Shown here piece by piece: positions 17,570 to 26,455 of a stretch of 64,000 nucleotides of DNA. A model generated the notes under the pieces. It worked only from the letters and a program-made list of their open reading frames with translations, made no database searches and was not told the origin of the DNA. Origin of the DNA: JALYTZ01 sp036559125 (lineage in GTDB: Bacteria; Vulcanimicrobiota; Vulcanimicrobiia; Vulcanimicrobiales; Vulcanimicrobiaceae); contig DATBTT010000079.1 of assembly GCA_036559125.1 (NCBI GenBank), forward strand, positions 1-64,000, given 5' to 3'. Positions within the stretch are counted from its first letter, which is position 1. The number at the start of each line of letters is the position of its first letter. Position numbers and translations under genes: made by a program.

Positions 17570-18862
17570 GTGAGTATGGCAATTCGATCCTCATCCCTGG
17601 AAGACGGCTGGGCCGCGCAGGCGCGCTGGGCGGGCATCGAGCGCCGCTATTCGGGTGCGGACGTCGAGCGCGTCCGGGGAACCGTAAAAATCGAACATAC
17701 GCTCGCAAGATTGGGCGCTGCCAGGCTGTGGTCGCTGCTGCACGGCGATAGCCCCGTTGCCGCCCTGGGCGCCCTAACCGGCAATCAAGCCGTGCAGGCC
17801 GTGAAAGCCGGTCTCAAAGCCATCTATTTGAGCGGCTGGCAAGTCGCGGCCGATGCGAATCTCGCCGGACAGATGTATCCCGACCAGAGCCTCTACCCGG
17901 TCAACAGCGTCCCGCAGGTCGTCAAGCGCATCAACAACGCACTCGCGCGCGCCGATCAGATCGACCACCTGGAGGGCCGTGCGCAGACGCATTGGTTCGC
18001 CCCGATCGTGGCCGACGCCGAGGCCGGATTCGGCGGAACGCTCAACGTCTTCGAGTTGATGAAGGCGATGATCGAGGCCGGCGCCGCGGGCGTTCACTTC
18101 GAAGACCAGCTGGCCTCCGAGAAAAAATGCGGTCACATGGGCGGCAAAGTCTTGATTCCGACGCAGCAGGCCGTACGGCATTTGACGGCCGCACGCTTCG
18201 CCGCCGACGTGCTCGACGTGCCGACGCTCATCGTGGCGCGCACCGACGCGAATGGCGCACACCTCATCACGAGCGACATCGATCCTCGCGACCGCGAGTT
18301 CATTAGCGGCGAACGTACGGCGGAGGGATTCTACCGGCTGCGCGGTGGCCTCGACGCGGCGATCGCGCGCGGACTCGCCTATGCTCCGTTCGCGGATCTC
18401 ATTTGGTGCGAAACCTCCGAGCCGAACATCGAAGAAGCTCAGCGCTTCGCCGACGCGATTCACGCGGCGTTTCCCGGGAAACTACTGGCCTACAACTGCT
18501 CCCCGTCGTTCAACTGGAAAAAGAAACTCGACGAGACGAGCATCGCGCAGTTTCGAACGCGCTTGTACGCGATGGGATATCGATTCCAATTCATTACCCT
18601 TGCGGGATTTCACGCGCTCAACCACAGCATGTTCGCGCTCGCCAAAGACTTCAACGAACGCGGTATGAGCGCGTACGCCGAGTTTCAGGAGGCGGAGTTC
18701 GCCAGCGAATCGGACGGATACACCGCGACGCGCCATCAGCGCGAAGTCGGGACCGGTTATTTCGACGAAGTCGCTCGCGTCATCTCCGAAGGCACGTCGT
18801 CGACGACGGCGCTGCACGGCTCGACTGAGGCGGCGCAGTTCTACGACAACGTAGCGGTGTGA
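17570..18862 (+). CDS. aceA: Isocitrate lyase
   Basis: About 430 residues. It splits isocitrate into succinate and glyoxylate, the first step of the glyoxylate shunt used for growth on acetate and fatty acids. The catalytic loop KKCGHMGGK is intact (Cys187 counted from 17570). Also seen are the metal-binding ADAEAGFGG block and CSPSFNW. Start choice: GGAGG at 17556-17560 is 9 bases before the GTG at 17570 and 15 before the ATG at 17576; either is possible. Malate synthase follows with a GTGA overlap. Confidence 0.95.
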   Translation: MSMAIRSSSLEDGWAAQARWAGIERRYSGADVERVRGTVKIEHTLARLGAARLWSLLHGDSPVAALGALTGNQAVQAVKAGLKAIYLSGWQVAADANLAGQMYPDQSLYPVNSVPQVVKRINNALARADQIDHLEGRAQTHWFAPIVADAEAGFGGTLNVFELMKAMIEAGAAGVHFEDQLASEKKCGHMGGKVLIPTQQAVRHLTAARFAADVLDVPTLIVARTDANGAHLITSDIDPRDREFISGERTAEGFYRLRGGLDAAIARGLAYAPFADLIWCETSEPNIEEAQRFADAIHAAFPGKLLAYNCSPSFNWKKKLDETSIAQFRTRLYAMGYRFQFITLAGFHALNHSMFALAKDFNERGMSAYAEFQEAEFASESDGYTATRHQREVGTGYFDEVARVISEGTSSTTALHGSTEAAQFYDNVAV

Positions 18863-20367
18863 CGAACGCAGCGCCGGCCTCTTTCGCATTAGCGCGCGAT
18901 CTGACCGGCGGGTTCGACGCGTTTTATCGTCCGCTGCACGAGCGCTTCACCTCGCGGCAACGACAATTGAATTGGGAACGGGCTGCGAGGCTGTCGCGCG
19001 CGCACGCCGGCGTTCTTCCCGACTATCTTCCTGCGTCGCCCGCGACGTCGACGCAATGGCGCGTCGAGCTCCCGCACTGGTGCGCGGATCAGCGCAACCA
19101 AATGACGGGACCGGCCGACGACGCCGAACTCGTCGTCAAAATGCTCAACTCCGGCGCGCCGGGGGTCATGCTCGATCTGGAAGATTCGATGGTGAACGAC
19201 TGGGAGCACGTGCTGCTGGGCCATCGAAACATTCTCGCGGCACTCTACGGCGAGTTGACCTACGACGATCGCAAGCGCGGGAAAAGCGTGGGAATCGGTC
19301 GTGGCTCCTCGGTGATCTGGAACCGGGTGCGCGGCCTGCACCTCTCGCAAGGAGGATTGCTTTGCGGACCGACGCCGGCCTCGTTATTCGACGTCGCCTA
19401 TCTTGCTTATAATCTGGAACTGGATCGACTGAAGCACCCGCTGTGCATCTATATTCCGAAGTCCGAATCGGCGGCCGAAGCCCTGTGGTGGCGCGATCTC
19501 TTCGACGCGATTCTCGAAGCGAAGGGTTGGCCTGACGGATCGATCAAGGCGATGGCGCTGGTAGAAGCGCATCCGCTGGCATATCAGATTGAAGAGTTCG
19601 CGTATAATCTACGCGACTATTTGCTCGGCATCAACCTCGGGCGCTGGGACTACATGGCGAGTCTCATCCATTACAACTTCACCGACCCGCGTTGGGTGCT
19701 TCCCGATCGCAACACGATTCCGCTCGACGTCCCGTTCTTTCAGAATTTGCGCACCTTGATCCCCGATATTTGCCACCAGCACGGACTGCTCGCAATCGGC
19801 GGCATGACCGCGCTCTACCCAACGCGCGAGGATGCGGCGGCCAACGCGCGGGCGCTCGACGTCTTGGCACGTGACAAGGCTAACGAAGCCAATTGTTTGA
19901 TGGACGGCGCCTGGACGGGGCATCCGGATCAAAACGACATCGCGGTGTCGCAATTTCCGCAGCCAAACCAACTACAGAAGCGGCCGCACGATCTCGACCG
20001 CCATCCCGGCCTGCGGCCGGCTCCGGGCGGGGTCGGTGAAACGACGCTCGCGGGGACTCGCGCCGCCGTTCGCACCGTCATACGCTACCGGCAAGGCGTC
20101 CTCGCGGGTAGGGGCGCGAGTTTGCTCGACGGCTACATGGAAGATCTCGCAACCGACCGGATCTATCGTCTGATGATCGCGCAACGCATGCAGTTTCGCG
20201 GGCCGTATTCGCCGCCATCGCTCTCAGCGATGTTCGACGAAGAGCTGGCTCGGATTCTGAACGAGCCGTCCGCCGGCGCCCTCGCCCCGGAAACCGCCGC
20301 GGAGTACCGTTCCGCGCGAACGCTATCCGAGCAGATGATTCTCGCCGGCGAATTCGATCCGCGCTAA
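18859..20367 (+). CDS. aceB: Malate synthase A
   Basis: 502 residues. It condenses glyoxylate with acetyl-CoA to malate, completing the glyoxylate shunt with the upstream aceA. Seen: MLDLEDSM, GRGSSVIWNRVRGLHL with the glyoxylate-binding arginine, and the general-base block MDGAWTGHPDQ. The C-terminal tail TAAEYRSARTLSEQMIL is typical of the A-type enzyme. The GTG start (18859) overlaps the aceA TGA, so expression is coupled. Confidence 0.95.
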   Translation: MTNAAPASFALARDLTGGFDAFYRPLHERFTSRQRQLNWERAARLSRAHAGVLPDYLPASPATSTQWRVELPHWCADQRNQMTGPADDAELVVKMLNSGAPGVMLDLEDSMVNDWEHVLLGHRNILAALYGELTYDDRKRGKSVGIGRGSSVIWNRVRGLHLSQGGLLCGPTPASLFDVAYLAYNLELDRLKHPLCIYIPKSESAAEALWWRDLFDAILEAKGWPDGSIKAMALVEAHPLAYQIEEFAYNLRDYLLGINLGRWDYMASLIHYNFTDPRWVLPDRNTIPLDVPFFQNLRTLIPDICHQHGLLAIGGMTALYPTREDAAANARALDVLARDKANEANCLMDGAWTGHPDQNDIAVSQFPQPNQLQKRPHDLDRHPGLRPAPGGVGETTLAGTRAAVRTVIRYRQGVLAGRGASLLDGYMEDLATDRIYRLMIAQRMQFRGPYSPPSLSAMFDEELARILNEPSAGALAPETAAEYRSARTLSEQMILAGEFDPR

Positions 20368-20443
20368 CTGCGGACTAGTAAACGCTACATGTTGGTGCTA
20401 CCTTTGGAGAAAGCTATTGTTGCTTCAAAGATTGGAGGCGCCC

Positions 20444-22972
20444 ATGCGGCTTTTACGCCTGGCAATCACGTGCGTCTGTACGGCAAGCATCGGTCTCCTA
20501 GGATTCGGCGCGGCGTCCGCGGCTACCGCGGCGGCCGGCGTGGTTGGAACCGTTACGAATGCCTCGACGCAAGCCCCCGTCGCCGGCGCGACGATAACGC
20601 TGAGCGGAGGCTCGGCCACCCGGTCCGTTACGACCGACAGTCGCGGTTCGTTCGCATTCGCCAACCTGACACCCGGCACGTATTCGATCGCGACGGTTGC
20701 AAAAGAGTACGCCGCGAACACGTCGGCTCCGTTTTCGGTGGCTGCCGGCGAAAACGTGACCCTCGCCGTAACCCTCGCGCCCAACACGTCGACGGCGTTG
20801 CGCCTCATCGGATCCGTGCGCGTGAACGGCGCGCAGTCACTCAATACGTCCTCGGCGCCTACCGTCACGATCACGAACCGCCAATTCGTGCAAAAAGGCC
20901 AAGTGCTCGTGCAACAGGCGCTCGAACAAACCCCCGGCGTAACGATCGAGCACTACAACGGCGGTTTAGGCTCGGTAGCAACGTTGACGATTCGCGGCGC
21001 CGGCGCATACGCGAGCGGGACCAGCAACACGGGATATGAAGTGCTGGTTCTGCAAGACGGCGAGCCGCTACGCAACGGGCAATACGGCGACTTCGACCTC
21101 TCGACGCTGACGCCGGCGATTTATTCGCGCACCGAGGTGCTCAAAGGCGTTGGGGGCACCTCGCTCTTTGGCGCAAACTCGATCGGTGGAACGCTCAACC
21201 TGGTTACGCGCGACCCATTCAAAACCGAAGGCGGCGAATTTCTCGGATCCGTCGGCGGATTCGGAACGACGGACTACAACTTCAGCGAAACCAACACGAT
21301 CGGCAAACTCGGATATATTTTCAACATCCATCGGCTTACCTCGCCCGGGCCGATCCCCGGCAGTCTCTACGGCGACTTCGCGAACTACTGCGGATCGGGG
21401 TTTGCCGTCTGTACGATCGCGCATCCGACGCAATCGTTCGATCTCAAATCGGCGTTGGTGAAATTCCGCTACGATCTCTCGCCGTCTACGTTCGTAACGC
21501 TAACCGGAACTAGCGAGAGCGACATGCGCGATCAGTTGGGGCTTCAGTCCAACCCGTCGCCGCAAGGTGGCCAGGTGTACGACCCACTCGGATACCCGTA
21601 TTATTTCGGCTACCCTGCCGACACCGTGTACAACATTCAACCCAAAGTGTCGCTCGACTTTCACACGCTGATCGGAGGCGGAAACCTGATCTTCCGCACT
21701 TACGGCGGCATTCTCGAACGCGTGGATAGCGCGCTCGACGCGCCGAACCCCGATCCGTCGTTCTCCAACATCTACGAAGACCGTTCGGTGGACCGCTTGT
21801 ACGGCGACGAGCTGTATTACACGAAGATCTTCGGCAGACACACGGTTACCGTCGCTGCAGGCGGCAACGGCGACAACTTTTTCGATGCGGGCGGAGGCGG
21901 ATTCGCCAAGCCTCCCACCTTCGCCGAGCTTCAACTCAACGCGGCCGGCAAGCAAATCGAGCGCACGTATTTGCTGCGCGACGAAATCGAAGCGTCGCCG
22001 CGACTCCACTTCGACTTTGCCGGGTATTACAGTTCGTACGACACGCTCAACGTGAAGCGTTTCGATCCTCGGCTCGGGATCGTCTATCGTCCCAACCAGC
22101 AAAGCGCGATGCACCTGTCGGTAGCGAGCGGCTTCGCTCCGCCCCGCCTAAGCGACATTTACAGCCTGCCGAATTTCAGTTCGCAAGCAGCTAACTCGGA
22201 CCCGCGCTGCGTCGATTCTTCCGGGAACGCGATCGACGGCGGTTTCTGCGCGGCAAGCCAAGGCAATCCCGGACTCAAAGCAGAGACGGCCGTGGGGTAC
22301 GACCTGGGCTATCAGCGCATCTTCACGCGTGACGGACGCGGCCGCGTAGACGTCGACCTCTATCGAACGAATCTGCACGGACACATCTTCACTGCGGACG
22401 TTCCGCTGCCCACAGGCACGACGTTCACCGATGGAACGCCCGCACTATTCATCTCGACGCCGTTCAATTTGGCCGCTGCCGTCTATACCGGCTACGAGCT
22501 TTCCGGAGCCTTCCCGGTTTCGCGAACCTTCGCGGTCAATGGATACTACGACACGCAATCGGCATACCCCATCGACGTGGACGCGGCGACGGAAAATCTC
22601 GCGCAAACCATCATAAACAATCGCCAATTCTTCGGCGTTCCGGTACATAAACTGGGGTACGGCATTTCGTACCAAAACGCCGCCGGGGCTTCCGCCTTTT
22701 TTCAGGGCGATTATTTCATGCAAAACAATTCGCTCAACGTCGCGCCGTTCTGGATCTACAACGGCGGTTATACCGTACCCGTCGGCGAGAATGCGCTCCA
22801 TCTAACCTGGCAAAATATTTTCAATAAGAACGCAACGTATTGGTCGTTCTTCAATCAAGGCGTCCCATATCCGGGATTCGGAGGCCCCTTCTCCACGAGT
22901 TCGCACCCCTCGAACCCGCACATGATCCTAGTAACGTTCGAACACCGCTGGGGCTCACTAAAAGCCCCCTAA
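20444..22972 (+). CDS. TonB-dependent outer-membrane receptor with N-terminal carboxypeptidase-like domain
   Basis: 842 residues from the ATG at 20444, preceded by GGAGG with a 5-base gap. Order: signal peptide (to about ASA, residue 27), a carboxypeptidase regulatory-like beta-sandwich (GVVGTVTNASTQAPVAGATI..., about 30-110), the plug domain (QALEQTPGVTIEHYNGG, RTEVLKGVGGTSLFGANSIGG, about 145-270) and a beta-barrel to the C-terminus (final strand ILVTFEHRW). It imports a large nutrient across the outer membrane using TonB; the substrate is not evident. No ABC transporter or regulator lies beside it. Confidence 0.9.
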   Translation: MRLLRLAITCVCTASIGLLGFGAASAATAAAGVVGTVTNASTQAPVAGATITLSGGSATRSVTTDSRGSFAFANLTPGTYSIATVAKEYAANTSAPFSVAAGENVTLAVTLAPNTSTALRLIGSVRVNGAQSLNTSSAPTVTITNRQFVQKGQVLVQQALEQTPGVTIEHYNGGLGSVATLTIRGAGAYASGTSNTGYEVLVLQDGEPLRNGQYGDFDLSTLTPAIYSRTEVLKGVGGTSLFGANSIGGTLNLVTRDPFKTEGGEFLGSVGGFGTTDYNFSETNTIGKLGYIFNIHRLTSPGPIPGSLYGDFANYCGSGFAVCTIAHPTQSFDLKSALVKFRYDLSPSTFVTLTGTSESDMRDQLGLQSNPSPQGGQVYDPLGYPYYFGYPADTVYNIQPKVSLDFHTLIGGGNLIFRTYGGILERVDSALDAPNPDPSFSNIYEDRSVDRLYGDELYYTKIFGRHTVTVAAGGNGDNFFDAGGGGFAKPPTFAELQLNAAGKQIERTYLLRDEIEASPRLHFDFAGYYSSYDTLNVKRFDPRLGIVYRPNQQSAMHLSVASGFAPPRLSDIYSLPNFSSQAANSDPRCVDSSGNAIDGGFCAASQGNPGLKAETAVGYDLGYQRIFTRDGRGRVDVDLYRTNLHGHIFTADVPLPTGTTFTDGTPALFISTPFNLAAAVYTGYELSGAFPVSRTFAVNGYYDTQSAYPIDVDAATENLAQTIINNRQFFGVPVHKLGYGISYQNAAGASAFFQGDYFMQNNSLNVAPFWIYNGGYTVPVGENALHLTWQNIFNKNATYWSFFNQGVPYPGFGGPFSTSSHPSNPHMILVTFEHRWGSLKAP

Positions 22973-22979
22973 CCCCCAC

Positions 22980-23116
22980 CCGTCACCCAGAGCCTGTCGC
23001 AGGGGTGAGCCTGTCGAAGGGCATACGTGCTTCGACAGGCTCAGCATGACGGAAGAGTGCTTCGACACGCTTGGCATGACGGAAGAATGCTTCGACAGGC
23101 TTGGCATGACGGACTT
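22980..23116. repeat. Repeat cluster with a 30-base-period tandem array
   Basis: First come two imperfect copies in inverted arrangement (near 22981-23020). Then follow three tandem units beginning GCTTCGACA at 23029, 23059 and 23089, an exact 30-base period, each containing CAT GACGGA. The cluster fills the convergent gap between the receptor and pstS and reaches the pstS stop. Confidence 0.75.
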
Positions 23117-23981
23117 ACATCTTTGAGGCGGCTTTCATTGCGGAGACGGGGATGAAATGCAGCTGGGTAAGCAACGATTTGTCGTTGGCTACGTATGCGA
23201 TGAAGTCGGCTACGGTTTTACCCGGCTTGCCTTTGGTCAGCATGTGTTCGTAGGACCAGTACGGGTATTTGCCCGACGTTACATTTGCCACGCTCGGCGA
23301 AACGCCGTCGATCGATACGGCGGTAACGGAGCCCGGCCTCACGTATCCCATTGCCAGGTACGACGTGGCACCCGGCGTCTGGCCGACGATCGTCGCGACC
23401 GTGCCCGACGAGTCTTGCGTCAATCCCGAAGCCGACGGCTGCGTGCCGCCCATCACGTTCTTCACGAAGACGGCGCGCGTCCCCGAACTGCTTGGCCGAT
23501 TCACGATCGTGATCTTTTGATCGGCGCCGCCGACTTGCTTCCAGTTCGTGGTTTTACCGGTGAAAACGTCGCGTATCTGACTCGTAGTCAGATTCTTCAC
23601 CCCGGCTTGCGGATTCACAACCACGCCAAACGAAACGACCGCGACCTCATGATCCACGAGACTCGGCTCGTTGGGCGCGGGAATATCCGAGTCGCCGATC
23701 TGCACTCCGCCTTGCGCGGATTGAGCGATGCCTACGCGAGAGCCGCCGCCCGTAACGCTGATTTTGACGTTCGGATTCTTGGTTTGATAATCGACGGCGG
23801 CCTGTTTGACTAAGGGCAGGAGTGCCGTCGAGCCTGCAACCGTGATGTCTCCCGAAGGCGAACCGCCGGTGGACGACGACGTCGCGCTCGTCGAGGACGA
23901 GGACGAATTTCCGCCGCCGCACGCCGCGAGCGGCAGCAAAAGTCCGGCCACGGCCAGCGTTACAGCGAGCTTGCGCAACAT
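23115..23981 (-). CDS. pstS: Phosphate ABC transporter substrate-binding lipoprotein
   Basis: 288 residues. A lipoprotein signal (LLPLAAC with the lipidated cysteine at 21) and a Ser/Thr-rich tether are followed by a type 2 periplasmic binding fold of the PstS class: GSTALLPL, GGGSRVGIAQSAQG, and the ligand loop RPSSSGTRAVFVKNVMGG. It captures phosphate for PstCAB, but no permease or ATPase genes lie nearby, so it is an orphan copy. An AAGGAG precedes the start by about 10 bases. Some relatives bind other oxyanions, so phosphate is likely rather than certain. Confidence 0.85.
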   Translation of the reverse strand: MLRKLAVTLAVAGLLLPLAACGGGNSSSSSTSATSSSTGGSPSGDITVAGSTALLPLVKQAAVDYQTKNPNVKISVTGGGSRVGIAQSAQGGVQIGDSDIPAPNEPSLVDHEVAVVSFGVVVNPQAGVKNLTTSQIRDVFTGKTTNWKQVGGADQKITIVNRPSSSGTRAVFVKNVMGGTQPSASGLTQDSSGTVATIVGQTPGATSYLAMGYVRPGSVTAVSIDGVSPSVANVTSGKYPYWSYEHMLTKGKPGKTVADFIAYVANDKSLLTQLHFIPVSAMKAASKM

Positions 23982-24036
23982 AAAATATGGGTCTCCTTGA
24001 AGAAGCGAAGTACGGATTGTTTGTACCGGAACAAGG

Positions 24037-24945
24037 TTATGGGCGCATTAAGGAAGTGGCCGGCGTGGCGTCGATGGCCTGCAGCAGCGTGGGATACACC
24101 ACTTCGATTCTCGCGTAGGGATTGTCGGGATCGATGACGTCGTGGTTTGGCGGAAGGCCGCTAAATTCGAACGTCTCCACTACATTCGGGCGCGCGCTAG
24201 CCCACGACCGCACGACCTCGGCGGTAACCACGTTGCTTACGGCCGGATCGGACGCGCTAGTCACGACGTAGGCGGACCCCGAAGCCATCGGAGTGCGTTT
24301 GCTCTGCGCGTAGACGTCGTCTCCTATTCGCAAACACTGCATGAGCGCGTGGGTTGGAAAGCGCGGATATGCCGTCGCGGGCCGCTGCTTGCCCTTGACG
24401 CGCGGATCCCACCATAGGAAGACGTTGGGGAATGCGAGCACGATTTTTTCCAGCATGAAACTCAGCGCGTGCGACGTCTGCAAAACGGCAAATACCGGAT
24501 TCACCGGGATTGCGCGGGCGACGTCGGCTCGATACTGCGCGAAGTATGCGCAAAGCAAACCGCTCGTCGAGATACCCATCACGCACACGCGTTCTCCCAA
24601 ACCGCACGCGATGTCGACAGCTTCGGTCGCCGAATCCAACAACGACTCCGCGGTGAGCGCGCGCAGGCGAGTCGTCATGCGATCCCGGTCGCCATGTTCG
24701 GGCATGCGCGGGACGAATACGTTGTGTCCCCGACCGAACACCAAGGGCGCGAACTGCGCGAACTGGCCCGGGTGGTTGGTGAGGCCATGCAACAGAACGA
24801 CGGCGATCGGCGTACGCGTCCCGCACTCGAGCACGCTCGTGCGCGCCGCCGGTAAAATGCTTTCGTCGTCGAGCGCTTGGAAGGCGCGAACGCGGTTCAA
24901 TGCTTCGGCAAAAGAGGTTGCCGCGTGCGGGCGGGCCTTTAACAC
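24037..24945 (-). CDS. Alpha/beta hydrolase with unusual GxSxS nucleophile elbow
   Basis: 302 residues from the GTG at 24945, which overlaps the stop of tag by 7 bases; the longer open frame runs antisense to nothing useful and lacks homology. The fold is clear: VVLLHGLTNHPGQFAQ (oxyanion), VFVPRMPEHGDRDRM, nucleophile region VMGISTSGLL, acid region after TSASDPAVS and histidine in PPNHDVIDP. The elbow reads G-I-S-T-S instead of GxSxG. It is a paralogue of the hydrolase at 25484-26341, where the same position reads GFSLGG. Substrate unknown; no signal peptide. Third gene of a hydrolase-tag-hydrolase operon. Confidence 0.8.
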   Translation of the reverse strand: MLKARPHAATSFAEALNRVRAFQALDDESILPAARTSVLECGTRTPIAVVLLHGLTNHPGQFAQFAPLVFGRGHNVFVPRMPEHGDRDRMTTRLRALTAESLLDSATEAVDIACGLGERVCVMGISTSGLLCAYFAQYRADVARAIPVNPVFAVLQTSHALSFMLEKIVLAFPNVFLWWDPRVKGKQRPATAYPRFPTHALMQCLRIGDDVYAQSKRTPMASGSAYVVTSASDPAVSNVVTAEVVRSWASARPNVVETFEFSGLPPNHDVIDPDNPYARIEVVYPTLLQAIDATPATSLMRP

Positions 24946-25487
24946 GCGCGCCAGCAACCGGCGACGTGATCGCTGACCAGGCCGACGGCCTGCATGTACG
25001 CGTACACGATCGTCGACCCGACGAAGGAGAACCCGCGCCGGCGAAGGTCTTTTGAGATCGCGTCGGACAGCGCCGTCGTTGCCGGGACGTCCGCAATCGA
25101 CTTCGGTCGATTGCAAATCGGTTTGCCGTTAACGAATCCCCACAGATAGGCATCGAAGCTCCCGGCCTCGCTCTGCACGTCTATGAATGCTTTCGCGTTT
25201 CGCACGGCGGAGAGAATCTTCAGTCGATTGCGGACGATGCCCGGGTCGCGCATGAGCTGCTCGATCTTCTTCGGAGTAAAGCGCGCCACGCGATGCGGGT
25301 CGAAACCCTCGAATCGTTCGCGATAGCGCTCGCGTTTACGCAGGATCGTCTCCCAACTCAATCCCGCTTGCGCGCCTTCGAGCACCAGAAATTCGAATAG
25401 GCACGAGTCGTCGTGTATCGCTACGCCCCATTCCCGGTCGTGATATGCGATGGCGAGTTCGCTTACGGCCCAAACGCAACGTTTCAT
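24939..25487 (-). CDS. tag: DNA-3-methyladenine glycosylase I
   Basis: 182 residues. It removes 3-methyladenine from alkylated DNA in base excision repair. Seen: the N-terminal cysteine (Cys4) and YHDREWGV block, FEFLVLEGAQAGLSWETIL, and the C-terminal zinc pair SDHVAGC. These match the Cys/His zinc snap of the Tag family. Usual N-terminal RCPW reads RCVW here. Both neighbours overlap it (ATGA at 5', 7 bases at 3'), so it is translated as part of an operon with two hydrolases. Confidence 0.93.
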   Translation of the reverse strand: MKRCVWAVSELAIAYHDREWGVAIHDDSCLFEFLVLEGAQAGLSWETILRKRERYRERFEGFDPHRVARFTPKKIEQLMRDPGIVRNRLKILSAVRNAKAFIDVQSEAGSFDAYLWGFVNGKPICNRPKSIADVPATTALSDAISKDLRRRGFSFVGSTIVYAYMQAVGLVSDHVAGCWRAC

Positions 25488-26341
25488 CGATCGATCAACT
25501 CCACCAGCACTTCAAGGACGCGTCGCGATACTTCGGGATACCGCTTCGGCTCGATGATGTCGTGAACCAAGGGTAAGTCGTCGAAGCGGTGCGTCGCAAC
25601 CGCTTGCGGCTTGTGCAGGCGCCAGCGTTGCGTTAAACGCATAGCCGCGCGATTGTTGACCGCGGTTTCGCGAGAGTTGGTTACCATCACGATGCGCCGG
25701 GCTTTCGGCGGCTCGGTGCGGGCGCATTCGAGGACGCCGTGTGCGATGGTCAAAGCATGCGCGACGGCGTGAGTCGCGTAACGCGGGTACCCGTGCTCGG
25801 GCAATTGGCGTTCTTTGAGCACGGGATCCCACCAGGCAAAGCGATTAGGCAAGCGCAGCGCCCACCAGGCGATCGGCATGCGGAAAATACTGGGCACGAG
25901 TGCGATGCCGAAAAACGGCGCGACCGCGACCACGCTGTCTACGGGTTCGTGTTGCGCCAGATATGCTGCCAACAACCCGCCGAGCGAGAAACCTACGATC
26001 GTGACGTGTTCGCCCAATCCGCGCGCAATTTCCAGAGATTCGGTCGCGACGTTCGTCAGTTGCTCCGCCGTGAGGTCTGCGAGCGCTCCGGACATCCGAT
26101 CGCTGTATCCGTGACGCGGAAGGCGCGGGACGAACACGTTATAGCCGCGCTCGTAGAGCGATTGCGCGATCGCAACGAATTGCGTGGGGCTGGCCGAGAG
26201 CCCGTGAAAAAGCAATGCGACGCGCGCGGTCGGTCCCCCGTGATCGTAGACCCGGGATCGGCCACGCTCGCCAATGCGATCGTGGTCCCGCGCGAGAAAA
26301 CATTGGAGGCGGCTCTGCGTCCGCACATAAGCGTCATTCAT
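25484..26341 (-). CDS. Alpha/beta hydrolase
   Basis: 285 residues from the ATG at 26341; the open frame extends to 26536 but would overlap the divergent aminotransferase. Motifs: LLFHGLSASPTQFVAI, VFVPRLPRHGYSDRM, nucleophile elbow GFSLGGLL, acid region in TNSRETAVNN and histidine in LVHDIIEP. The nearest relative in the window is the hydrolase at 24037-24945, with shared spacing throughout. Cytosolic, substrate unknown. The stop and the tag start share ATGA. Confidence 0.85.
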   Translation of the reverse strand: MNDAYVRTQSRLQCFLARDHDRIGERGRSRVYDHGGPTARVALLFHGLSASPTQFVAIAQSLYERGYNVFVPRLPRHGYSDRMSGALADLTAEQLTNVATESLEIARGLGEHVTIVGFSLGGLLAAYLAQHEPVDSVVAVAPFFGIALVPSIFRMPIAWWALRLPNRFAWWDPVLKERQLPEHGYPRYATHAVAHALTIAHGVLECARTEPPKARRIVMVTNSRETAVNNRAAMRLTQRWRLHKPQAVATHRFDDLPLVHDIIEPKRYPEVSRRVLEVLVELIDR

Positions 26342-26455
26342 AAAAGAGGGTGCCGAGCAGACGGTCCTTAAGTCAACGTACGAAGTGTTCCTCGAACGCA
26401 GGCGCTCGCGCCCCTGCGGTCCTTGCTTCCCGGCAGGTAAACACACGCGGCGCGC

